Positions 1 to 7,703 of a stretch of 11,121 bases of DNA are shown piece after piece (the first letter of the stretch is position 1; the number at the start of each line of letters is the position of its first letter). The position numbers and the translations under genes were made by a program. The stretch is taken from positions 1 through 11,121 of the forward strand of contig CAZMSZ010000256.1 in NCBI GenBank assembly GCA_964569055.1, given 5' to 3'. The notes beneath the pieces were generated by a model. The model did no database searches, was not told the origin of the DNA, and was given only the letters and a program-made list of their open reading frames with translations. This DNA comes from JAWLGW01 sp964569055. GTDB lineage: Bacteria > Planctomycetota > J058.

Positions 1-2
1 GC

Positions 3-71
3 GGGGCGGCGGTGGAGGTCGTGGCGGGCGAGGTCAGCGAGGCGCCCGAGCTGCCGCTCGTCGAGCGTTGA
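3..71 (+). CDS. C-terminal fragment of an unidentified upstream gene
   Basis: An open frame enters from the left edge and stops at TGA 69-71, giving 22 residues ending in APELPLVER. Third codon positions are almost all G or C, as in the real genes of this window, and the stop leaves a short 40-nt gap before the helicase gene, consistent with a genuine gene end on the same strand. The tail is acidic and valine/alanine-rich and carries no recognisable motif, so no function can be given. The alternative is that this is chance open sequence; with 70% GC that cannot be excluded. Confidence 0.45.
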   Translation, partial: GAAVEVVAGEVSEAPELPLVER

Positions 72-110
72 GCGAGCGGTCGGCTCGGTCCGCGGCCTGC
101 GCCCGGCGGC

Positions 111-116
111 TATGCT
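111..116 (+). promoter_or_regulatory. Possible -10 element for a leaderless lhr transcript
   Basis: TATGCT fits the TANNNT core of a sigma70 -10 box and ends 7 nt before the in-frame ATG at 124-126. A transcript starting at that ATG would be leaderless. No Shine-Dalgarno-like purine run precedes either ATG 112 or ATG 124, and no clear -35 box lies 16-18 nt upstream. The box overlaps ATG 112, so only one of the two roles is likely for these bases. Inferred from spacing alone. Confidence 0.35.
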
Positions 117-3100
117 CGACCTCATGCCCCTCTCCGGCTTCCTCCCCACCGTCCAGGCCTGGTTCGCCGAGCGCGTCGGCAGCCCCACCCCGCCCCAGGC
201 CGAGGGCTGGGGGCCGATCCAGCGGGGCGAGCACGTCTTGATCGCGGCCCCCACCGGGTCGGGCAAGACGCTGGCCGCGTTCCTCTCGGGGCTCGACGCG
301 CTGTTCCGCCAGGGCGCGGCGCTGCCCGACGCCACGCAGCTCCTGTACGTCTCGCCGCTCAAGGCGCTGGGCAACGACGTGCAGAAGAACCTGCGCGCGC
401 CGTTGGGCGAGCTGCGCGCGCGCGACCCTTCGCTCCCCGAGCTGCGCGTGCTGGTGCGCTCGGGCGACACCACCGCGACCGAGCGGGCCGGCATGACGCG
501 CCGGCCGCCGCACGTGCTCGTGACCACGCCCGAGAGCCTGTACATTCTGCTCACCTCCGAGGGCGGGCGCGCCATGCTGCGCACGGTGCGGACCGTGGTC
601 GTGGACGAGATCCACGCGGTCGCCGGGAGCAAGCGCGGCGCGCACCTCGCGCTGTCGCTCGAGCGGCTCGACGCGCTGGTCGGCGAGCGCCCCGTCCAGC
701 GCGTGGGCCTCTCCGCCACGCAGAAGCCGATCGAGGGGATCGCGCGGTTCTTGGTCGGGGTCGGGCGCGAGTGCCGCGTGATCGACTCGGGCCACCGGCG
801 CGCGCTCGACCTGGCCGTCGAGCTGCCCGAGGCGCCCCTCGAGGCGGTGTGCTCGCACGAGACCTGGGACGAGCTCTACCGGCGCATGGCGGCGCTGGTG
901 CGCGAGCACCGCACCACCTTGGTGTTCGTCAACACCCGCAAGCTCGCCGAGCGGGTCGCCGCCCGGCTGGGGGACGAGCTCGGGCTGGGCCTGGTGACCT
1001 GCCACCACGGGAGCCTGGCCAAGGAGCGGCGGCTGGAGGCGGAGCAGCGGCTCAAGAGCGGGGAGCTGCGCGCGCTGGTCGCGACCGCCTCGCTCGAGCT
1101 GGGGATCGACGTGGGCGACGTCGACCTCGTGGTGCAGGTCGGCAGCACCCGCTCGATCGCCACGTTCCTGCAGCGCGTCGGCCGGGCCGGGCACGGGGTG
1201 GGGCGGGTCCCCAAGGGGCGGCTGTTCCCGCTGACCCGCGACCAGCTCGTCGAGTCGGCGGCGCTGCTGCGCGCGGTGCGGCGGGGCGAGCTCGACGCGA
1301 TCTGCTCGCCGCGCGCGCCGCTCGACATCCTGGCCCAGCAGGTCGTGGCGGCCTGCGTGCCCGAGGAGTGGGAGACCGAGGCCCTGTTCGCGCTGGTGCG
1401 CCGGGCCACCCCCTACGCCGAGCTGGAGCGGGCCCTGTTCGATTCGACCTGCGACCTGCACACCCAGGGCCGCCTGGCGCTGCTCCACCGCGACGGCGTG
1501 CGCGGGCGGCTGCGCGCCACGCGCCGCGCGCGCCTGGTCGCGATCACCTCGGGCGGCGCGATCCCCGACACCGCCGAGTACCGCGTGCTGCTCGAGCCCG
1601 AGGGGACGCTGGTCGGCACGCTCGACGAGGACTTCGCGATCGAGTCGAACGGCGGCGACGTGTTCCAGCTCGGCGCCGCGTCGTGGCGCGTGCTGCGGAT
1701 CGAGCCCGGGGTGGTGCGCGTGGCCGACGCCCAGGGCGCGCCGCCCACCGTCCCGTTCTGGCTGGGCGAGGCGCCGGCCCGCACGCGCGAGCTGTCGGCC
1801 GAGGTCTCGCGCCTGCGCGAGGAGCCGCCACGGGCGGAGGGCGAGCCGGGCCTCCCGCCCGCCGCGGCCGAGCAGCTGCGCGACTACGTGGAGGCGGGGC
1901 GCAACTCGCTCGGCACGATCCCCACCCAGCGGCGGCTGGTGCTGGAGCGGTTCTTCGACCAGAGCGGCGGCATGCAGCTCGTGTTGCACAGCCCCTACGG
2001 CGGGCGGATCAACCGCGCGCTCGGCCTGGCGCTGCGCAAGCGGTTCTGCCGGCGGTTCGGGTTCGAGCTGCAGGCGGCGGCCAACGAGGAGGCGATCGTG
2101 ATCTCCCTCGGGCCGCACCACAGCTTCCCGCTCGAGGAGGTGTTCGACTACCTCCACCCCAACACCGCCCGCGAGGTGCTCGAGCAGGCGCTGCTCCCCG
2201 CGCCCATGTTCAAGGCGCGCTGGCGCTGGAACGTGACCCGCGCGCTGGTGGTCCCGCGCTTCTCGGGCGGGAAGCGCGTGCCGCCCCCGCTGGTCCGCAT
2301 GCGGGCCGAGGACGCGCTGGTGCAGGCGTTCCCCGCCGCGCAGGCCTGCCCCGAGACGTTGCCCGGCGGCGACCTCGAGCTGCCGCGCGATCACCCGCTG
2401 GTGCGCCAGACGGTCGAGGACTGCCTGACCGAGGCCATGGACGTGGACGGGTTCCTCGAGGTGCTGCGCGGGCTGCGGGACGGCACGATCGAGCGGGTGG
2501 CGGTCGACACCGCCGAGCCGAGCGTGTTCGCCGACTCGATCCTGACCGCGCAGCCCTACGCGTTCCTCGACGACGCGCCGCTGGAGGAGCGCCGGGTGCA
2601 GGCCGCCCTGCGCGGCCCCGGGCGCGGGCGGCGCGAGGACGGGCCCGAGCCGGGCGCGCTCGACCCCGAGGCGGCGGCGCGGGTCGCGGCCGAGGCCTGG
2701 CCCGATCCGCGCGACGCGGAGGAGGTCCACGAGGCGCTGTCGTGGATGGGCTACGTGACCGTGGGCGAGGCGCCCGAGTGGCGCGAGGGGCTGGAGGCCC
2801 TCGCGGCGCAGCGCCGCGTGGTGCGCGAGCGCGGGCCCACGGGCACGCCCGAGGACGCGCGCTGGTTCGCGGCCGAGGCCTCGCGCGACCCGCTCGACGT
2901 GCTGCGCGGGCGGCTCGAGGCGCTGGGCCCGGTCACCGACCCGGCGCGGCTCGACGGCGGGTTCGACTCGCCCGCGCTGCTGGCGCTCGAGGCGGAGGGC
3001 TCGGCCCTGCGGATCGAGCTCGAGGGCCGCCCCGGCTGGTGCGCGCGGCGGCTGCTGCAGCGGGCGCGGCGCTACCACCTCGAGCGGCTGCGGCGCGAGA

Positions 3101-4098
3101 TCGAGCCGGTGAGCGCCGCCTGCTACTGGCGGTTCCTGGCGCGCTGGCAGCACGCCACGCCCGAGGCGCGGCTCGAGGGGCCGCAGGGCGTGCTCGAGGT
3201 CGTGACCCAGCTGGCGGGGTTCGAGGTCCCGGCCGAGGAGTGGGAGCGCTCGGTGCTCCCGCTGCGCGTGCGCGACTACCGCCGCTCGTTCCTCGACGAC
3301 CTGACCCTGCGCGGCGAGGTGGTGTGGGGCCGCCTGTGGGGCGAGGGCAGCGGCCTCGCGCGCACGGCGCCGGTGTGCCTGCTGCCGCGCGCCGAGCTCG
3401 AGACCTGGCTGGCGCTGGTGGCCGCGGGCGAGGCCCAGGGCCAGGCGGCGCCGGCCGACCCCGAGGCGGCCGAGCCCGCCGCGCCGCTGGTCGGCCCGGC
3501 CTCGATCCTCGACGAGCTCCTCTCCCGGCGCGGCGCCATGTTCGCGCAGGACCTGGCGCGCCTGGGGAGGCTCCTCCCCGAGGAGCTCGAGCGCGGCCTG
3601 GGCGAGCTGGTGACGCGTGGGCGCGTGACCTGCGACTCGTTCGCCGGGCTGCGCCACCTGCTCGTGGCGCCCTCACGCCGGCGCCACCCGCTCGAGAGCG
3701 CCGGGCGCTGGTCGCGCTTCCGCGCCCCCGAGGACCTCGCCGCGGCCGCGCCGGTCGAGGCCGAGCAGGTGGCGCGCCTGCTGCTGCTCCGGTTCGGCGT
3801 GCTGTTCAAGACCGCCCTCGGCCGCGAGCGCCTGCCCGTGCCCTGGCGTGACCTCCGCCGCGCGCTGGTCCGCCTCGAGCTGCGCGGCGAGGTCCGCGGC
3901 GGGCGGTTCGTGGCCGGCCGGTTCGCGGGCGAGCAGTTCGCGCTCCCCGCCGCCGTGCGCGCCCTGCGCGAGGAGCGCAAGCGCGAGCCGGGCGCGGCGC
4001 TGAGCGTCTCGGCGGCCGACCCGCTCAACCTGCAGGGGATCCTGACCCCCGACCCGCGCGTGGCGCGCACGTCTCGGGAGCGGGTGGTGGTCGCGTAG
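112..4098 (+). CDS. lhr: Lhr-family ATP-dependent DNA helicase
   Basis: A superfamily 2 3'-5' helicase of the Lhr (large helicase-related) family, known from E. coli and mycobacteria as an ATP-driven translocase on single-stranded DNA with a role in DNA repair. Two RecA-like domains carry motif I APTGSGKT (46-53), TTPES (138-142), motif II DEIH (165-168), motif III SAT (201-203), VNTR (273-276), motif V region ATASLELGID (324-333) and motif VI QRVGRAGH (354-361). A winged-helix and DEAD-associated region follows (about 600-830), including KARWRWN (701-707) and the Lhr-typical EPSVFADSILTAQPYAFLDD (802-821). The rest (860-1328) matches the Lhr C-terminal half, with FLARWQHATP (1008-1017) and GGRFVAG (1263-1269). 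At 1328 aa it is shorter than E. coli Lhr (about 1538), and the extreme C-terminus after LNLQGILTP is brief. ATG 112 is the longest start; ATG 124 (MPLSGF) is equally plausible. It ends 3 nt from the convergent reductase gene. Confidence 0.95.
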   Translation: MLDLMPLSGFLPTVQAWFAERVGSPTPPQAEGWGPIQRGEHVLIAAPTGSGKTLAAFLSGLDALFRQGAALPDATQLLYVSPLKALGNDVQKNLRAPLGELRARDPSLPELRVLVRSGDTTATERAGMTRRPPHVLVTTPESLYILLTSEGGRAMLRTVRTVVVDEIHAVAGSKRGAHLALSLERLDALVGERPVQRVGLSATQKPIEGIARFLVGVGRECRVIDSGHRRALDLAVELPEAPLEAVCSHETWDELYRRMAALVREHRTTLVFVNTRKLAERVAARLGDELGLGLVTCHHGSLAKERRLEAEQRLKSGELRALVATASLELGIDVGDVDLVVQVGSTRSIATFLQRVGRAGHGVGRVPKGRLFPLTRDQLVESAALLRAVRRGELDAICSPRAPLDILAQQVVAACVPEEWETEALFALVRRATPYAELERALFDSTCDLHTQGRLALLHRDGVRGRLRATRRARLVAITSGGAIPDTAEYRVLLEPEGTLVGTLDEDFAIESNGGDVFQLGAASWRVLRIEPGVVRVADAQGAPPTVPFWLGEAPARTRELSAEVSRLREEPPRAEGEPGLPPAAAEQLRDYVEAGRNSLGTIPTQRRLVLERFFDQSGGMQLVLHSPYGGRINRALGLALRKRFCRRFGFELQAAANEEAIVISLGPHHSFPLEEVFDYLHPNTAREVLEQALLPAPMFKARWRWNVTRALVVPRFSGGKRVPPPLVRMRAEDALVQAFPAAQACPETLPGGDLELPRDHPLVRQTVEDCLTEAMDVDGFLEVLRGLRDGTIERVAVDTAEPSVFADSILTAQPYAFLDDAPLEERRVQAALRGPGRGRREDGPEPGALDPEAAARVAAEAWPDPRDAEEVHEALSWMGYVTVGEAPEWREGLEALAAQRRVVRERGPTGTPEDARWFAAEASRDPLDVLRGRLEALGPVTDPARLDGGFDSPALLALEAEGSALRIELEGRPGWCARRLLQRARRYHLERLRREIEPVSAACYWRFLARWQHATPEARLEGPQGVLEVVTQLAGFEVPAEEWERSVLPLRVRDYRRSFLDDLTLRGEVVWGRLWGEGSGLARTAPVCLLPRAELETWLALVAAGEAQGQAAPADPEAAEPAAPLVGPASILDELLSRRGAMFAQDLARLGRLLPEELERGLGELVTRGRVTCDSFAGLRHLLVAPSRRRHPLESAGRWSRFRAPEDLAAAAPVEAEQVARLLLLRFGVLFKTALGRERLPVPWRDLRRALVRLELRGEVRGGRFVAGRFAGEQFALPAAVRALREERKREPGAALSVSAADPLNLQGILTPDPRVARTSRERVVVA

Positions 4099-4107
4099 CG
4101 CCTACGC
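4093..4107. repeat. Inverted repeat across both convergent stop codons
   Basis: GCGTAG (4093-4098), a 3-nt spacer CGC, then CTACGC (4102-4107) form a perfect 6-bp inverted repeat. Its left arm ends in the TAG stop of lhr, and its right arm is the TAG stop of the minus-strand reductase read from the other side. A small hairpin could form in either transcript. It lacks a T-tract on both sides, so a terminator role is only a guess, and the symmetry may be chance. Confidence 0.4.
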
Positions 4108-5021
4108 TAGCCCCTGATACAGCCCGCGCACCCAGGCGGCCTCCTCGGCCGTGAGCGGGCGGTCGGCCGCCGCGGCGGCGTCGACCTGCTCGGGCTTGCG
4201 CTGGCCGAGGAGGCAGCAGGCGGTCGGCGCGTCGACCAAGAGCGCGCCCAGGAGCGGGTTGAGGACCGGCTCGGCGAAGTCGGCGAAGCGCGCGGCCAGG
4301 GCGTCCCGGTTCTCGCGCAGCCGACGCAGCTTGGCGGCGTCGCCGAAGGCGGGCACGTTGCGGCGGAAGTCGCCCTCGGGCCACTCGACCGGCTCGGCGT
4401 ACTTGCCGAGCAACAGGCCGTGGCGGATCGGCGAGAAGAAGGCGACTCCCGCGTCGTGCTCCGCCACCCAGCGCGCCAGGCCGCTCGCCGCGTAGTCGTC
4501 GTCGATCACGTTGCGGTAGGGCTGCACCACGTCGGGGTCGACCCGGTCGACTACGCGCACGATCGCGGCGCAGCTCCAGTCGGAGAGCCCGATCCAGCGG
4601 ACCTTCCCCGCGTCGCGCGCGGCGCGCACGACCTCGAGCGCGCCCTCGAGGTAGCGGTCGCCCTGGCCGAAGTCGCAGTGGTGGAGGTAATAGAGGTCGA
4701 TCACCTCGGTGCGGAGGTTCCGCAGCGAGCGCTCGAGCCGCTCGCGCACCAGGTCGGGGTGGTAGTAGTGCTCGCGGCCGCCCGGGTCCCAGCCGACCTT
4801 GGTGGCGAGGAACACCTCCTCGCGCGGGACCTCGCCGAGCACCGAGCCGATCAGCGCCTCGGAGCGCCCGTCGCCGTAGACGTCCGCGGTGTCCCAGTGG
4901 GTGATCCCGCGCTCGTAGGCGCGCAGCAGGGCCGCGCGGGCCTGCGCCTCGTCGTGGCCGCTCCAGCCGACCGAGCGGTCGCCGACCCGGTTCTCCCCGC
5001 CGTAGGCCCAGGTCCCCAGGC
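4102..5021 (-). CDS. Aldo/keto reductase, 5' end missing in the assembly gap
   Basis: About 305 codons of an NAD(P)H-dependent aldo/keto reductase (TIM-barrel oxidoreductase, probably cytosolic). The visible part starts at LGTWAYGGEN, the usual first-strand sequence of this family, so only some 15-20 N-terminal residues and the start codon are hidden in the N run. The family's catalytic tetrad can be traced, numbered from the first visible residue: Asp43 and Tyr48 in HWDTADVYGDG, Lys74 in FLATKVGWD, and His113 in DLYYLHHCDF. The C-terminal LLGQRKPEQV corresponds to the cofactor-phosphate binding segment. The substrate cannot be told from sequence. It is convergent with lhr and lies on the same strand as the lipoprotein gene beyond the gap. 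The 607-residue open frame through the gap is an artefact of N translation and is not a fusion protein. Confidence 0.9.
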
Positions 5022-5121
5022 NNNNNNNNNNNNNNNNNNNNNNNNNNNNNNNNNNNNNNNNNNNNNNNNNNNNNNNNNNNNNNNNNNNNNNNNNNNNNNN
5101 NNNNNNNNNNNNNNNNNNNNN
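5022..5121. other. Assembly gap of exactly 100 N
   Basis: One hundred consecutive undetermined bases, the conventional placeholder for a scaffold gap of unknown length. It removes the start of the aldo/keto reductase gene and the end of the lipoprotein gene, so their spacing and any gene between them cannot be seen. Confidence 0.98.
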
Positions 5122-5918
5122 GGAATCCAGTCGGGCTCGGGCACGAGGCGCAGCAGCTCGCCGGGCTCCAGGGGTCGCGGAGCCGGCGGGCTCTTCAAGG
5201 CGCTGGCCAGCTCCTCCAGGCCCGCCTGGAGCGCCTGCTTGAGGACCGGGCCTATGTTGCGCTGCGGATAGTGGGACCAGCCAACCACACTGGTGTCCTC
5301 CAGCGCATGGCGGCCGGTGACCTGCGCCAGCACGGTCTTCGCGCTGGGGTCGACGAGCAGCAGCTCGAGCTCGCCGTGCATGAACTCGTCGTTGACCGGG
5401 AGGGACTCGCTGATCAGCAAGGGCGCCAGGCCGACGCCGCCCAGCATCGCGAGGATCCGCACGATGTTCACGCCGAGCGCGCAGGACCCGCCCACGCTGG
5501 CGCGGTGGAGCCGCACGAACAGCACGGCCTCCTTTCCCCCGGCGGCCGCCTCGTCGAGCAAGACCTGCGCCGCCTCCTCGCTGCTCGGCGCTCGCAGCGG
5601 GACGGCTCCGGGCGAGAGGCCGACCGCCTTGGTCACGTGGGCCTGCACGCTCTGGCGCAGGTCGGTCCAGTCGGGCGTCCCGAAGTAGAACGGCAAGGGG
5701 GCGAAGTAGGCGTAGGCGTAGCCGCCCCGGTTGGGCTCGACCAGGGGGTTGCCTTGCTCGGCGCGGGCGTCGATCAGCTCGACCACCGCGAGGTTCGGCG
5801 GCGCCGAGACCAGCGGCGTCACGTCGGCGACCTCGTAGCGCACCGTGAAGTTGCAGCCCGCGCTCGCGAGCAGCACCCCCGCCGCCGCCCACCCGAAGAA
5901 CACGCTCGACCGTCGCAT
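5122..5918 (-). CDS. Predicted lipoprotein of unknown function, 3' end lost in gap
   Basis: 265 visible codons from ATG 5918, preceded by an AGGGGG Shine-Dalgarno (5925-5930) 6 nt upstream, which fixes the start. The N-terminus is a lipoprotein signal: MRRS, a hydrophobic stretch, then LASAGC with the predicted lipidated Cys22, implying a cell-envelope location. The mature part has an aromatic stretch (YAYAYFAPLPFYFGTPDW, 68-85), a region with regular small residues (about 110-145) and a hydrophobic run around 147-170. It resembles secreted proteins of alternating strand and helix. I do not recognise a domain. It lies downstream of frr on the same strand, 249 nt away, and upstream of the reductase. 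The true C-terminus is unknown because of the gap; the visible part ends with a Pro-rich, Leu-rich segment near 243-265. Confidence 0.8.
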
Positions 5919-6133
5919 GGAGCACCCCCTGACCCGTCGAAGGGTAGAGCGTGCGCTGAGCGATTGCGACCGAAAATTGGGGGTGCGAGCGCGAGGGCGA
6001 CTCGAAGTCTCGCTGCCGGCGTCGCGTTCTGAATGCTGCGGCGGCCGAGCTGGGCCTCTTCGCCGTGCGGATTCGGCACAGCGGGCACGGCGAGCCGCCC
6101 GGGCGCGGCCGCCGCCGCTCGGATCGTCGTGCC

Positions 6134-6157
6134 GCGGGCGGCCTCCCGACCGCCCGC
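6134..6157 (-). terminator. GC hairpin downstream of frr, possible terminator
   Basis: GCGGGCGG (6134-6141) and CCGCCCGC (6150-6157) form a perfect 8-bp stem with an 8-nt loop, starting about 10 nt after the frr stop on the minus strand. No U-tract follows, so it would be an atypical terminator. The rest of the 249-nt stretch to the lipoprotein gene shows only that gene's ribosome binding site. Confidence 0.4.
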
Positions 6158-6167
6158 CGCGCGGCGC

Positions 6168-6728
6168 TCAGATCTCCATCAGCTCCTTGGTCTTGCGCTC
6201 GAGCTGCTCGTCGACCTTCTTGGTGTAGGTCTTGGTGAGCTTGTCGATCTCGTCCTTGAGCTTCTGCCCGTCGTCCTCGGACAGCGCGCTCTCGCTGACC
6301 ATGCCGTCGGCGGCCTTGTTGGCGTCGCGGCGCACGTTGCGGATCGCGACGCGCTGGTCCTCAGCCTTGTCCTTGGCCAGCTTGACGAACTTCTTGCGCT
6401 GCTCCTCGGAGAGCGAGGGGATCGGCAGGCGGATCAGCTTGCCGTCGCTCTGCGGGGTGATCCCAATGTCCGACTTGAGGATCGCCTTCTCGATCTCGCT
6501 CAGGATGCTCGCGTCGTAGGGCTTGATCACCAGCAGGGCCGGCTCGGGCGCGCCGATGTTCGCGATCTGCTTGAGCGGGGTCGGCGAGCCGTAGTAGTCG
6601 ACGCGGATCCCCTCGACCAGCCCGGGCGAGGCCCGCCCCGACTTGATCCCGCGGTAGTCGTTGGCCAGGTGCTCGACGCACTTCTCCATGCGCTCCTCCG
6701 CGTCGAGGAGCACCTCGTCGTAGCTCAT
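6168..6728 (-). CDS. frr: Ribosome recycling factor
   Basis: A 186-aa protein, the usual length for ribosome recycling factor, which with EF-G splits the post-termination ribosome and releases mRNA and tRNA. Hallmarks are GRASPGLVEGIRVDYYGSPT (31-50), the IGITPQSDGKLIRLPIPSLS segment (88-107) and EDQRVAIRNVRRDAN (123-137), which contains the conserved basic cluster of the three-helix bundle. Domain I is formed by the two ends (about 1-30 and 105-186) and domain II by the middle. Start ATG 6728 has a GAGAGGA-type ribosome binding site a few bases upstream. It lies 38 nt downstream of pyrH with no hairpin between them, so the two are probably co-transcribed. All expected regions are present. 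Confidence 0.98.
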   Translation of the reverse strand: MSYDEVLLDAEERMEKCVEHLANDYRGIKSGRASPGLVEGIRVDYYGSPTPLKQIANIGAPEPALLVIKPYDASILSEIEKAILKSDIGITPQSDGKLIRLPIPSLSEEQRKKFVKLAKDKAEDQRVAIRNVRRDANKAADGMVSESALSEDDGQKLKDEIDKLTKTYTKKVDEQLERKTKELMEI

Positions 6729-6766
6729 GTCGTCCTCTCGCCTCGTTCTGTCGTGTCGTTCGGTCG

Positions 6767-7540
6767 CTAGGCGCGCGGGGCGCTGCTGATCAGCGTCCCC
6801 ACCTCCTCGCCCTGGACGGCCCGCTCGAAGTTGCCGGCCCGCTTGAAGTCGAACACCAGGATCGGGAGCTCGTGCTCCATGGCCATGGTGATCGCGGTCG
6901 CGTCCATGACCTCGAGCCGCTGCTCGATCACCTGCCGGTAGGTCAGGTGCGTGTAGCGCTCGGCGTCGGGGTGCTTGGTCGGGTCGGCGCTGTAGACGCC
7001 GTCGACCTTGGTCGCCTTGAGCACCATGTCCGCCTTGAGCTCGCGTGCGCGCAAGGTCGCGCAGGTGTCGGTGGTGAAGTAGGGGTTGCCGGTGCCGCCC
7101 GCCAGGATCACGATCCGCCCCTTCTCGAGGTGGCGCATGGCGCGGCGACGAATGTAGGGCTCGGCGCACTGGTGGCTCGACACGGCCGACAGGACGCGGG
7201 TCGGCACGCCCTCCGCCTCGAGCGCGTCCTGCAGCGCGAGCGCGTTGATCAGCGTGGCGAGCATGCCCATGTAGTCGGCCGTGGCCCGCCCGATCCCGTG
7301 CTCGGCGAGGTTCCCGCCGCGGATCAGGTTGCCGCCCCCGACCACGATCGCGAGCTCCTTGCCCATGGCGTGGATCTGCTTGCAGCTGCGCGCGATCTTG
7401 CGCACCTCCTCCATGTCGACGCCCTTGCCGCCCTGGCCGGGGGACCCGCCCATGCTCTCGCCCGAGATCTTGAGGAGGATCCGCTGGAGGGGGCGCTGGG
7501 AGATCGCCAGTCGCGCCGACTGGGAGGGCGTGGTCGTCAC
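6767..7540 (-). CDS. pyrH: UMP kinase
   Basis: Bacterial UMP kinase, phosphorylating UMP to UDP with ATP in pyrimidine nucleotide synthesis; the bacterial form is hexameric, of the amino acid kinase fold, and typically GTP-activated and UTP-inhibited. Motifs in order: LLKISGES (22-29), VVGGGNLIRGGN (66-77), SAVSSHQCAEPYIRRRAMRHLEKG (118-141), LAGGTGNPYFTTDT (146-159), KATKVDGVYSADP (175-187) and the C-terminal GTLIS. The start is taken as GTG 7540, which gives 257 aa with about 15 residues more at the N-terminus than the compact E. coli type. There is no Shine-Dalgarno upstream of this GTG, and the next in-frame ATG (Met30) falls after the conserved KISGE, so translation must begin at or before about residue 18. 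It follows tsf after a strong hairpin and precedes frr by 38 nt. Confidence 0.96.
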   Translation of the reverse strand: MTTTPSQSARLAISQRPLQRILLKISGESMGGSPGQGGKGVDMEEVRKIARSCKQIHAMGKELAIVVGGGNLIRGGNLAEHGIGRATADYMGMLATLINALALQDALEAEGVPTRVLSAVSSHQCAEPYIRRRAMRHLEKGRIVILAGGTGNPYFTTDTCATLRARELKADMVLKATKVDGVYSADPTKHPDAERYTHLTYRQVIEQRLEVMDATAITMAMEHELPILVFDFKRAGNFERAVQGEEVGTLISSAPRA

Positions 7541-7577
7541 CGGGACAGCTCGCAGGGGGGTCGGGAGGAGGAGGCGG

Positions 7578-7605
7578 ATCCTACCAGCCGACGAGACGTG
7601 AGCAA
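7578..7605 (-). promoter_or_regulatory. Possible pyrH promoter
   Basis: On the minus strand TTGCTC (7600-7605) is followed after 16 nt by TAGGAT (7578-7583), a weak sigma70-like pair with 3 of 6 and 4 of 6 consensus matches. It lies just after the tsf-pyrH hairpin in transcription order and about 38 nt before the pyrH start, where a secondary promoter would be expected. Confidence 0.3.
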
Positions 7606-7635
7606 CCTCCGCGCCTGGCCGCCTCCGTACGCGAA

Positions 7636-7662
7636 CGCGCCCCCGGCGCGGCCGGGGGCGCG
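7636..7662 (-). terminator. Strong hairpin between tsf and pyrH
   Basis: CGCGCCCCCGGC (7636-7647) and GCCGGGGGCGCG (7651-7662) form a perfect 12-bp, almost all-GC stem with a 3-nt loop, 41 nt past the tsf stop. On the minus strand the following bases are TTCGCG, so there is no real U-tract. It could terminate or attenuate rpsB-tsf transcription, or protect the 3' end of the mRNA. Being symmetric, it would also fold in a + strand transcript, but there is no + strand gene here. Confidence 0.6.
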
Positions 7663-7703
7663 ATCGTGTTCGACGCCGCGCTACGAGCTCGCGGACGCGC
7701 GGG

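Noticed and set aside
34..3657. A 1207-codon open frame on the minus strand opposite lhr, and a 1026-codon + strand frame at 771-3851
   Set aside because: Both are Arg/Ala/Gly/His-rich, low-complexity translations typical of alternative frames of a very GC-rich gene. The lhr frame itself contains all helicase motifs and explains the lack of stops.
4102..5925. Single 607-residue protein across the N run
   Set aside because: The part after the gap is in a different frame from the lipoprotein signal and coding sequence; the continuity comes from N translated as X.
5271..6032. Plus-strand open frames over the lipoprotein and the frr-lipoprotein intergenic region
   Set aside because: They mirror the minus-strand lipoprotein gene, lack a ribosome binding site and have antisense-type composition; no protein family is recognisable.
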